Shown here: one piece after another, positions 1 to 6,131 of the stretch
Position numbering within the stretch: position 1 is the first letter of the stretch
How the letters are laid out: each line of letters starts with the position of its first letter
Source of the DNA: an uncultured Eubacteriales bacterium
GTDB lineage: Bacteria; Bacillota; Clostridia; Lachnospirales; Anaerotignaceae
DNA length: 6,229 nt
Assembly: GCA_934552695.1 (NCBI GenBank)
Contig: CAKTER010000096.1
Span: 1-6,229, forward strand
Direction: 5' to 3'
The notes under the pieces: generated by a model
What the model saw: the letters and a program-made list of their open reading frames with translations, nothing else
The model's database searches: none
What the model was told of the DNA's origin: nothing
Position numbers and translations under genes: made by a program

Positions 1-1056
1 AGTATCCGGGCCGGGCGCATTTCCGCCCTGCTAAACCCCATGACCTACGCCATTACCAACCTGGCGGTGCTTCTGGTTTTGTGGGTGGGCGGCATCGACG
101 CCAACGTAGGCAAGGTTACCGCCGGCGACCTATTCACGCTGGTGAACTATTTTTCGCAAATTTTGCTGGCGCTGCTGACCATGGGCACCATCGTCCCCGC
201 CCTCATCCGGGCCTATGCCTCGGCCAAACGGATTGTGGCCGTGATGGACCAGGCCCCCACCCAGCAGGAGGGCACCGAAACGGCATTTTCCGAAAAGGCC
301 CAGCCCCTTGTTCAATTTGACGACGTGTCGTTTTCCTATGTTTCCGGCGGGGCCCCGGCCTTACGCCACATCCGCTTTTCGGCCGACGCCGGGCAAACCA
401 TCGGCATCATCGGCGGCACCGGCTCCGGTAAATCCACGCTGGTAAACCTGCTGCCCCGGCTGTACGACGCCACAGAGGGCAGGATTTTTGTTGGCGGAAA
501 GGACATTCGGGACTATCAATTTTCGGCCATTCGTGATAAAGTAGGGGTAGTGCCTCAAAAAGCCATGTTGTTTGCCGGAACGCTGGCCGAAAACCTGCGC
601 TACGGCAATCCCGGCGCCTCCGATTCGGAGCTGTGGGCCGCACTGGAAGCCGCCCAGGCCCGGGACTTTGTGGAAAAGCTCCCCGAAGGCCTAAATGCAC
701 CGGTGGTGCAGGAGGGGAAAAACTTCTCCGGCGGCCAACGGCAACGGTTGACCATTGCCCGGGCCCTGGTGCGCCAGCCCCAAATTCTGATTTTGGACGA
801 CGCCTCCAGCGCTTTGGACTTTGCCACCGATGCCGCCTTACGAAAGGCCCTGCGAAAGCTGACCCGTACCCACAACACCACGGTGTTTTTGGTGTCCCAG
901 CGGGCCAGCGCCATCAAGCAGGCCGATCGGATTTTGGTGTTGGACGACGGGGATTTGGTCGGAATGGGTACCCACGACAGCCTGCTGCACGACTGTCAGG
1001 TGTATCGGGAAATCTGTTCCAGCCAGTTTAACCGGGAGGAGGCGGAGGCATACTAA
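1..1056 (+). CDS. ABC exporter half-transporter with degenerate ATP site (5' partial)
   Basis: This is the C-terminal 351 residues of a fused membrane/ATPase half-transporter, which acts in the cytoplasmic membrane and normally exports lipids, peptides or drugs. The frame is open from base 1, and with a family length near 580 residues about 230 are missing upstream; the ATG at 40 is internal. Two membrane segments remain (about bases 40-95 and 130-215), then the ATPase domain: Walker A GGTGSGKST at 412-438, signature FSGGQ at 724-738 and Walker B ILILDD at 784-801. The residue after the Walker B Asp, normally the catalytic Glu, is Asp (799-801). The switch His is Gln (898-900, in LVSQRAS). 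Both changes are known from the degenerate-site subunit of heterodimeric exporters such as TM287/288 and BmrC/BmrD. The next gene overlaps its stop codon and is the expected partner. The substrate cannot be read from sequence. Confidence 0.93.
   Translation, partial: SIRAGRISALLNPMTYAITNLAVLLVLWVGGIDANVGKVTAGDLFTLVNYFSQILLALLTMGTIVPALIRAYASAKRIVAVMDQAPTQQEGTETAFSEKAQPLVQFDDVSFSYVSGGAPALRHIRFSADAGQTIGIIGGTGSGKSTLVNLLPRLYDATEGRIFVGGKDIRDYQFSAIRDKVGVVPQKAMLFAGTLAENLRYGNPGASDSELWAALEAAQARDFVEKLPEGLNAPVVQEGKNFSGGQRQRLTIARALVRQPQILILDDASSALDFATDAALRKALRKLTRTHNTTVFLVSQRASAIKQADRILVLDDGDLVGMGTHDSLLHDCQVYREICSSQFNREEAEAY
1037..1048 (+). promoter_or_regulatory. Tandem Shine-Dalgarno sites for the second ABC subunit
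   Basis: AGGAGG (1037-1042) and GGAGG (1044-1048) lie inside the last codons of the upstream subunit. GGAGG sits 7 bases before the ATG at 1056, which overlaps the upstream stop as TAATG. The arrangement implies translational coupling and roughly equal production of the two subunits. Confidence 0.8.
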
Positions 1057-2786
1057 TGGACGTTTTAAAGCGCATTTTACACTATTGCCGGGCCTATGCC
1101 CACTTGCTGGTGCTGGCCGCCCTAATGGCGGTAGCCACCACCCTTTGCACTCTGTTTTACCCCATTTTGATTGGTAATGCCATCGACTGCGTGCTGGGCG
1201 TGGGCCAGGTGGATTTTCCCCGGCTCCACGGCGTTTTGGTTCGGCTGGGGCTTTTGATTGGGGCAGGCACCCTGTCCCAGTGGGTCCTGGCCTACCTGAC
1301 CAACATCGTCACCTTCCGCACCGTGCGGGACATGCGGGTGGATGCCTTTCGGGTCCTCAACCGGGTGCCCATCCGTACCATCGACGGCAATGCCCACGGG
1401 GAAGTGGTCAGCCGTTTGGCCACCGACATCGAGCTGATTTCCGACGGGCTCACCGGCGGCTTCACCCAGCTGTTTACCGGCATTATGACCATTGTGGGCA
1501 CCCTCATTTTAATGCTGACCATGGATGTAAAAATCACCGTAGCCGTGGTGGTGCTGACGCCTCTCAGCCTGGGCGTGGCCTCCTTTGTGGCCAAAAACTC
1601 CCACAGCATGTTCCAAAAGCAGGCCGAAGCCAACGGCCGGCTGACCGGGCTGGTCAGCGAAATGGTGGGCAACCACAACGTAATTACCGCCTTCGGCTAC
1701 GAGAAAACCGCCGAAGAACGGTTTCAAAAAATCAACGGCGAAATGGGCGGCTATGGCACCAAGGCCTGGTTTTATTCCTCCCTCAGCGCCCCCAGCACCC
1801 GGTTTGTAAACAACCTTATCTATGCCGTGGTCGGGCTTTTGGGCGCTTGGGGGGTCATTGGCGGGCGGCTTTCCGTAGGGAACCTGTCCAGCCTGCTGAC
1901 CTACGCCAACCAGTACACCAAGCCCTTTAACGAGATTACCACCGTCATTACCGAGCTGCAAACCTCCGTGGCCTCGGCCCGCCGGGTCTTTCAGCTTATC
2001 GACGAGCCCACCGAAGCCGATGACAGCCATTTGCCGGTACTGGAGCACGCCGACGGCCGGTTGGAGGCCCGGGACGTAGCCTTTTCCTACACGCCCGAGA
2101 CTTCGCTGCTGGAGCATATCAATATCACCGCCGCCCCCGGCGAGCGTATTGCGCTGGTGGGCCCCACCGGCTGCGGCAAAACCACCCTTATCAACCTGTT
2201 TTTGCGGTTTTACGATGTAACGGCCGGCGAGATTTTGGTGGCGGGCCAGCCGGTCAACGGCGTCACCCGGGGCAGCCTGCGCCGCCAATTCGGCATGGTT
2301 TTGCAGGACACCTGGCTGTTTTCCGGCACCGTGGCCGAAAACATTGCCTACGGCAAGCCCGACGCCACCCGGGACGAAATTGTGGCGGCCGCCAAGCAGG
2401 CCCGGGCCCACAGCTTTATTTTACGGCTATCCCAAGGCTACGACACCCCGGTGGGCGAGGACGGCGGAAGCCTGTCCGCCGGGCAAAAGCAGCTTTTGTG
2501 CATTGCCCGCATCTTTTTAACCAAGCCGCCCATGCTGCTGCTGGACGAAGCCACCTCCAACATCGACACCCGCACCGAAATCCAGGTGCAGGCCGCCTTT
2601 GACAAAATGATGGAGGGCCGCACCAGCTTTATTGTGGCCCACCGGCTTTCCACCATCCGTCAGGCCGATAAAATTTTGGCCATGAAGAACGGGAAAATCG
2701 TTGAGGCCGGGAAGCACCAGGAGCTTTTGGAGAAAAAAGGCTTTTACTACCATCTGTACACCAGCCAGTTTGCGCCGGAAGAATAA
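1056..2786 (+). CDS. ABC exporter half-transporter, consensus-ATPase subunit
   Basis: A complete 576-residue half-transporter of the ABC exporter class, the partner of the preceding subunit. Six membrane segments can be placed at about residues 17-42, 58-82, 134-156, 158-180, 249-271 and 276-298. The ATPase domain follows: Walker A GPTGCGKTT at 369-377, Q-loop in VLQDTWLFSG, signature LSAGQ at 473-477, Walker B MLLLDE with Asp497 and catalytic Glu498, and switch His529 in VAHRLST. Its own catalytic residues are canonical, but the signature has Ala for the first Gly of LSGGQ. In a head-to-tail dimer this altered signature faces the partner's degenerate Walker site, while its intact Walker site faces the partner's FSGGQ. 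The start is fixed by GGAGG 7 bases upstream and the 1-base overlap. It resembles the TM287/288, LmrCD and BmrCD exporters; the substrate is unknown. Confidence 0.95.
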   Translation: MDVLKRILHYCRAYAHLLVLAALMAVATTLCTLFYPILIGNAIDCVLGVGQVDFPRLHGVLVRLGLLIGAGTLSQWVLAYLTNIVTFRTVRDMRVDAFRVLNRVPIRTIDGNAHGEVVSRLATDIELISDGLTGGFTQLFTGIMTIVGTLILMLTMDVKITVAVVVLTPLSLGVASFVAKNSHSMFQKQAEANGRLTGLVSEMVGNHNVITAFGYEKTAEERFQKINGEMGGYGTKAWFYSSLSAPSTRFVNNLIYAVVGLLGAWGVIGGRLSVGNLSSLLTYANQYTKPFNEITTVITELQTSVASARRVFQLIDEPTEADDSHLPVLEHADGRLEARDVAFSYTPETSLLEHINITAAPGERIALVGPTGCGKTTLINLFLRFYDVTAGEILVAGQPVNGVTRGSLRRQFGMVLQDTWLFSGTVAENIAYGKPDATRDEIVAAAKQARAHSFILRLSQGYDTPVGEDGGSLSAGQKQLLCIARIFLTKPPMLLLDEATSNIDTRTEIQVQAAFDKMMEGRTSFIVAHRLSTIRQADKILAMKNGKIVEAGKHQELLEKKGFYYHLYTSQFAPEE

Positions 2787-2817
2787 GCCGCTTCCGGCCC
2801 GCTGTCACCATCCGGAA
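2774..2817 (+). other. Two mutually exclusive hairpins between the ABC operon and cls
   Basis: GCCGGAAG (2774-2781) and CTTCCGGC (2791-2798) form a perfect 8-bp stem whose 9-base loop holds the ABC stop codon. The same 3' arm contains TTCCGG (2792-2797), which can instead pair with CCGGAA (2812-2817), a 6-bp stem ending just before the cls SD site. No T run follows either stem, so this is not a standard terminator. No good promoter is visible in the 44-base gap, so cls may be read through from the ABC genes. A role in mRNA processing or differential expression is inference. Confidence 0.5.
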
Positions 2818-2818
2818 C

Positions 2819-2824
2819 AGGAGG
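2819..2824 (+). promoter_or_regulatory. Shine-Dalgarno site selecting the GTG start of cls
   Basis: AGGAGG ends 6 bases before the GTG at 2831, an optimal spacing. The first in-frame ATG (2879) has no comparable site, so GTG is preferred. The bases between it and the start (CCCTCC) could pair with GGAG of the site in a 4-bp, 3-base-loop hairpin, which may dampen initiation. Confidence 0.8.
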
Positions 2825-2830
2825 CCCTCC

Positions 2831-4420
2831 GTGCCAGAACACGACTTTAAAGACCCTCGGGAGCTGACCCGGGAGGCCATGGAAACCACCCGAAAACTGC
2901 TGAAAAAAGCGGCCTTCCGCCGTACCCTGCCCATCGTGGGCTTTATGCTTTTGCAAATCGGCATCATCCTGCTGACCTTCCGCTTTTTGGGCCAGCGGGC
3001 CCCGCTTTTGCTCAGCCTGATGTCTTTGGGTTCCTGGGTGGTGGTCATCATCATCTTTAATCAGGACATTAACCCGGCCTTTAAGCTCAGCTGGACGCTG
3101 CTCATCAGCCTGCTGCCGGTAGGCGGCTCGTTTATGTACCTGTTTATCACCAACAACCCCGGCACCACCAATCTGCGGAAGCATACCGCCCGGGTCATTG
3201 GCGAAACCGAGGGGCTGCTGCACCCGGAGCCGCTGCTGATGGATACCATCCGCACCCAAGCCCCGGATGTGTGGAACATCACCAACTACCTGACCCGCTA
3301 CGGCGGCGGCCCGGCCTACTACGGCAGCCATGTGGAATTCTACCCCTTTGGGGAGGATTTTTGGCCCCGGCTGCTGGAGGAACTGGAAAAAGCCGAGCAT
3401 TTCATTTTTTTGGAATACTTTATTCTGGCCGAGGGCTTGATGTGGGACAGCGTGCTGGAGGTTTTGGAACGCAAAGCCCGGGAGGGCGTAGAGGTACGGC
3501 TGCTGTACGACGGCATGGGCTGCTTGCTGAAGCTACCCAACAAATATTACGAGGAGCTGCGCCGCCGGGGCATCCAAGCCCAGGTCTTTAATCCTCTCAA
3601 GCCCATGCTTTCCACCATTGCCAACTTCCGGGATCACCGAAAAATCGCCGTGGTGGACGGCAAGGTGGCCTTTACCGGCGGCATCAACCTGGCCGACGAA
3701 TACATCAACGAGATTGCCCCCTACGGGCGCTGGAAGGATACCGCCGCCCGGGTCACCGGCCCGGCGGTGGATAGCTTTACCCTGTTCTTTTTGCAGCAGT
3801 GGAACGTAGCCGCCGGTAGCTCCGAGGAGTACGCCCTCTATCTGAACCGGACCCGGCCCGACCCCGCCGCCCCCGGCTTCCTCATCCCCTACTGCGACAG
3901 CCCGGTGGACGCCGAACGGGTGGGCAAAAACGTATACCTGGATATTTTGCACCGGGCCCGCAACTACGTCCATATTATGACGCCCTACCTCATCATCACC
4001 AACGAAATGGAGGAGGCCCTCATCCAAGCCGCCAAAAGCGGCGTGGACGTAAAGCTGATTTTGCCCCACATCCCCGATAAATGGTATGCCTTTGCTTTGG
4101 CCCGCTCCTATTACAAATCCCTGCTTTCTGCCGGGGTGAAAATTTACGAATACACCCCCGGGTTTGTTCACGCCAAAATTTTTGTGGCCGATGACAGCAC
4201 CGCCGTGGTCAGCACCATCAATCTGGACTTCCGCAGCCTGTACCACCACTTTGAATGCGGGGTGTACCTGCACCAAACCGAAGCCATTGCCGCTATTGAG
4301 CGCGACTATCAAAAAACCCTGGAGGACTGCCAGCCGGTCACGCTGGAAAGCCTGCGCTCGGTCAACAAGCTTCAGCTGCTGTTGGGCCGTCTGTTGCGGA
4401 TTATCTCCCCGATTTTGTAA
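2831..4420 (+). CDS. cls: Cardiolipin synthase, PLD superfamily
   Basis: A membrane phospholipid synthase expected to condense two phosphatidylglycerol molecules into cardiolipin and glycerol. The 529-residue product has three hydrophobic stretches near the N-terminus (about residues 33-52, 57-76 and 88-106), then two phospholipase D domains. Both HxKxxxxD motifs are intact: His269-Lys271-Asp276, followed by GGINLADEY, and His447-Lys449-Asp454, followed by STINLDFRS. These flanking sequences are typical of bacterial cardiolipin synthases rather than of PLD nucleases or phosphatidylserine synthase. It is slightly longer than the usual 480-510 residues, with the extra length at the charged, cytosolic-looking N-terminus. 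The start is GTG with AGGAGG 6 bases upstream. It lies 44 bases after the ABC exporter genes in the same orientation and is followed by a strong terminator. A paralogous transphosphatidylase with another acceptor alcohol cannot be excluded. Confidence 0.93.
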   Translation: MPEHDFKDPRELTREAMETTRKLLKKAAFRRTLPIVGFMLLQIGIILLTFRFLGQRAPLLLSLMSLGSWVVVIIIFNQDINPAFKLSWTLLISLLPVGGSFMYLFITNNPGTTNLRKHTARVIGETEGLLHPEPLLMDTIRTQAPDVWNITNYLTRYGGGPAYYGSHVEFYPFGEDFWPRLLEELEKAEHFIFLEYFILAEGLMWDSVLEVLERKAREGVEVRLLYDGMGCLLKLPNKYYEELRRRGIQAQVFNPLKPMLSTIANFRDHRKIAVVDGKVAFTGGINLADEYINEIAPYGRWKDTAARVTGPAVDSFTLFFLQQWNVAAGSSEEYALYLNRTRPDPAAPGFLIPYCDSPVDAERVGKNVYLDILHRARNYVHIMTPYLIITNEMEEALIQAAKSGVDVKLILPHIPDKWYAFALARSYYKSLLSAGVKIYEYTPGFVHAKIFVADDSTAVVSTINLDFRSLYHHFECGVYLHQTEAIAAIERDYQKTLEDCQPVTLESLRSVNKLQLLLGRLLRIISPIL

Positions 4421-4432
4421 CGTTTCCCCCTT

Positions 4433-4471
4433 GGGGCTGCTGCGGCAGCCCTTTTCTTTTTTTCTTTTTTT
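4433..4471 (+). terminator. Rho-independent terminator after cls
   Basis: GGGCTGC (4434-4440) pairs perfectly with GCAGCCC (4445-4451) across a 4-base TGCG loop, extendable by a G-T pair (4433/4452). A long T-rich run broken only by two C follows (4452-4471). It begins 12 bases after the cls stop codon and should end the ABC-cls transcript, isolating the next gene. Confidence 0.93.
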
Positions 4472-4553
4472 AATTCTTCTATTTTTCCTTTTTGCCCCTA
4501 CCCTCCTCCGTCCCGCTCGCCCTTTCCCCGTTTTTCCAAAAACCCCACAATTT

Positions 4554-4581
4554 CGTCATAGAATTGTCACAGAATCGTTCT
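4554..4581 (+). promoter_or_regulatory. 11-bp-period direct repeat, PhoB/WalR-type operator candidate
   Basis: CGTCAT-AGAAT (4554-4564) is followed directly by TGTCAC-AGAAT (4565-4575) and then by CGTTCT (4576-4581), a weaker third copy. The period is exactly 11 bp, one helical turn, as in tandem sites for OmpR/PhoB-family response regulators. TGTCA at this period matches the E. coli Pho box half-site, and hexamer-N5-hexamer also matches the layout of the WalR site (TGTWAH-N5-TGTWAH), though with C at its W position. It lies just upstream of and over the expected -35 position. The repeat is seen; the regulator is inferred. Confidence 0.5.
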
Positions 4582-4599
4582 TTTTTCCCCTACAAAATC

Positions 4600-4608
4600 T
4601 GCTATAAT
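4600..4608 (+). promoter_or_regulatory. Extended -10 promoter of the deacetylase gene
   Basis: TGCTATAAT is a perfect TATAAT (4603-4608) with the TG of an extended -10 element. The position 17 bp upstream (about 4580-4585, CTTTTT) has no good -35 match. An extended -10 with a weak -35 suits an activator-dependent promoter, consistent with the repeats next to it. Transcription would start near 4614-4616, giving a leader of about 55 bases. Confidence 0.75.
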
Positions 4609-4629
4609 AAAAGAAAACCCGACCACTTC

Positions 4630-4664
4630 CGAGGCCGCTTCGGCCTCGTTTCCCCGAAAGGAGG
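4630..4664 (+). promoter_or_regulatory. Leader hairpin and Shine-Dalgarno site of the deacetylase gene
   Basis: CGAGGCCG (4630-4637) and CGGCCTCG (4641-4648) form a perfect 8-bp hairpin with a CTT loop. AAGGAGG (4658-4664) is the SD site, 5 bases before the ATG at 4670. The hexamer GAGGCC occurs in the 5' arm (4631-4636) and again across the SD (4661-4666), so GGCCTC (4642-4647) could pair with either. The 8-bp stem should win and leave the SD free. No T run follows, so it is not a terminator. Confidence 0.6.
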
Positions 4665-4669
4665 CCCTT

Positions 4670-5926
4670 ATGCGCCGTTTCCCTGCTCTTTGTCTGGCCC
4701 TGTTCCTTGCTCTGCCCCTGGCCGCTTGCGCCTCTCCCCGGGGTTCCGGCCGCCCGGCCTCCGCCATTGCCGGGGAAACCGCCGAAACTATCGAGGCGTC
4801 GGAGGCTCCCCAGCCTGCACCCTACATCATCTCCTCCCCCACGCAAAACCGGGGCACCGTAGACGGCGTGGCCTATGTGCCTTGGGAGGGAACGGTAGAG
4901 CATTTGTTTTTCCACCCGGTGGTGGCCTACCCGGAGCTGGCCTTTGACGGCGACAGCCAGGCCGACGGCATCGACGACTGGATGGTAACGGTAGACGAAT
5001 ACAACAAGATTCTCCAAAGCGTGTACGACCGGGACTACATTCTTGTCGATATCAACGACGTGTGGAGCGAAACCGTAAACGAAGCCGGGCAGCCGGTCAT
5101 GGTTGCCAACACCCTCTACATTCCCGAGGGGAAAAAGCCCCTCATTCTCTCCTTTGACGACGTCAACTACTACGACTATATGCAAAAGGACGGCTTTACC
5201 TACAAGCTGATTTTGGGGGAGGACGGGCAAATTTGGAGCTGGGGCAAGGACCCGGCGGGGAATGAGGTGGTTTCGCAGGATTTGGACGCCCTCACCATTT
5301 TAGACAAGTTTGTGCGGGAGCACCCGGACTTTTCTCCCTTTGGCGCCAAGGGGAGCCTTAGCCTGACCGGATACGCCGGGATTTTGGGCTACCGGACCGG
5401 CACCGATACCGAGGTATGGAACGATGAGCTGGAGGCCGCCCGGCAAAAAGAACGGGAAGCCGTCCAGCCCATTGTGGCCGAGCTCAAGCGCACCGGCTGG
5501 ACCTTTGGTAGCCATACCTGGGGCCATATCAATCTAAGCGGTTCCTCTTTGGAACGGGTGCAGCGGGATACCCGGCGCTGGCTGGACGAGGTAGCCAGCC
5601 TGGTAGGCCCCACCACAATTTTGTACTACCCTCACGGCGCCCGCCCCGACGGCGACGATACCAAACAGACCGGCCCCATTTTCCAATACCTGCAATCCCA
5701 GGGCTTCCGGGTCTTTGCTTCCGTGGGCCGCAGCTCCTACTATCAAATTAAACCCGATATTTGCGCCGTCATTTGCGACCGGCTCCACCCCGACGGCACC
5801 ACCCTCCGGGGCAGCGACAAGGTCATCGGCTGGTACAGCCAGTTCTACGATGCCCGGGACATTATTGATTTAACCGTCCGCCCCAACCGAGGCGTCCAGT
5901 GGACGCCCAAAGAAACGGCGGAATAA
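4670..5926 (+). CDS. Lipoprotein polysaccharide deacetylase-like protein (CE4 fold)
   Basis: A 418-residue surface protein probably acting on a glycan outside the membrane. The N-terminus has two Arg, a hydrophobic core and lipobox LAAC, with Cys20 as the lipidation site. A Gly/Ser/Ala/Glu/Pro-rich linker follows to about residue 45, then an N-terminal region unassigned by me, then CE4-type motifs: SFDDV at 161-165 (motif 1, usually FDDG), His282 and His286 in SHTWGH (metal-binding HxxxH), Arg325 in PHGARPDG (motif 3-like), and Asp370/His373 in DRLH (motif 5-like). The metal set (Asp164, His282, His286) is complete, so metal-dependent de-N- or de-O-acetylation is plausible. About 118 residues separate Asp164 from His282, versus about 50 in pneumococcal PgdA. 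The gene has its own promoter and sits between a terminator and convergent genes. The substrate is unknown; peptidoglycan or a surface polysaccharide are candidates. Confidence 0.82.
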   Translation: MRRFPALCLALFLALPLAACASPRGSGRPASAIAGETAETIEASEAPQPAPYIISSPTQNRGTVDGVAYVPWEGTVEHLFFHPVVAYPELAFDGDSQADGIDDWMVTVDEYNKILQSVYDRDYILVDINDVWSETVNEAGQPVMVANTLYIPEGKKPLILSFDDVNYYDYMQKDGFTYKLILGEDGQIWSWGKDPAGNEVVSQDLDALTILDKFVREHPDFSPFGAKGSLSLTGYAGILGYRTGTDTEVWNDELEAARQKEREAVQPIVAELKRTGWTFGSHTWGHINLSGSSLERVQRDTRRWLDEVASLVGPTTILYYPHGARPDGDDTKQTGPIFQYLQSQGFRVFASVGRSSYYQIKPDICAVICDRLHPDGTTLRGSDKVIGWYSQFYDARDIIDLTVRPNRGVQWTPKETAE

Positions 5927-5933
5927 TCTCCGT

Positions 5934-6098
5934 TCAACAAGAGCTATTGTAGCATTCTTCTCCGGAAATCGTTTCCTTGTCAGCGGAGGAGAGTTTGGTA
6001 AACGGGAACCATTGCAGATAAGCTTTTTTCGCATCGGCGTTTAACGAAAAATACACATCATAGGCGCTTTTCCCTGTGTCATCTGTAATTCCAAACAA
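5934..6098 (-). CDS. Small unrecognised ORF after the methylase (possible gene remnant)
   Basis: Read leftward, this frame encodes a protein-like sequence (including ITDDTGKSAYDVYFSLN and AYLQWFPFTKLSS) and ends CYNSSC-TGA. I do not recognise a family. The frame is open for 62 codons, from directly after the methylase stop (6123-6125) to 5934, and is in the same frame as the methylase. The start given is TTG at 6098 (54 residues), preceded by purine-rich GAGGGGAGAG. ATA at 6113 would give 60 codons including the stop and lies 12 bases after a strong SD site. No ATG or GTG opens this frame. It ends 7 bases from the oppositely oriented deacetylase stop, exactly where base composition changes, so it could be the 5' part of a truncated gene, such as the restriction partner of the methylase. 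That role is inference. Confidence 0.4.
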   Translation of the reverse strand: MFGITDDTGKSAYDVYFSLNADAKKAYLQWFPFTKLSSADKETISGEECYNSSC

Positions 6099-6122
6099 CT
6101 CTCCCCTCTCTATGTTCGATTC

Positions 6123-6131
6123 TCACCTCCT
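6123..6131 (-). promoter_or_regulatory. Strong Shine-Dalgarno site inside the last methylase codons
   Basis: On the minus strand the last codons are AGG AGG TGA, so AGGAGGTGA is nearly a full complement of the 16S rRNA 3' end. This implies a translationally coupled downstream gene. The codons at suitable distances are ATC (5 bases after AGGAGG, another frame that stops after 13 codons) and ATA (12 bases, the long frame), neither a usual start. Confidence 0.55.

Noticed and set aside
40..42. ATG at 40 as the start of the first ABC gene
   Set aside because: The frame is open to base 1 with membrane-domain-like sequence, and the protein from 40 would lack most of its transmembrane domain; the gene is simply cut by the window.
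1509..2411. 300-codon open frame on the minus strand inside the second ABC gene
   Set aside because: It mirrors a confidently identified gene with all ABC motifs, and its Gly/Ala/Val-rich translation is typical of antisense frames in GC-rich coding DNA.
2879..2881. ATG at 2879 as the cls start
   Set aside because: No SD site at proper distance, whereas GTG at 2831 has AGGAGG 6 bases upstream.
3533..4312. 259-codon open frame on the minus strand inside cls
   Set aside because: Antisense shadow of the region between and including the two HKD motifs; no recognisable domain and no SD site supporting it.
4564..4569. TTGTCA as a -35 box for the deacetylase promoter
   Set aside because: It is 33 bases from the TATAAT, far outside the 16-18 base range; it is better explained as part of the 11-bp repeat.
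4164..4607. Plus-strand open frame running from the cls end through the terminator
   Set aside because: It overlaps cls in another frame and then translates the T-rich terminator and pyrimidine tract into Phe/Leu/Pro runs, so it is not a gene.
5957..5991. CTTCTCCG / CGGAGGAG hairpin as a terminator for the convergent genes
   Set aside because: The stem contains a G-T pair and a 19-base loop, no T run follows on either strand, and it lies within the minus-strand open frame.
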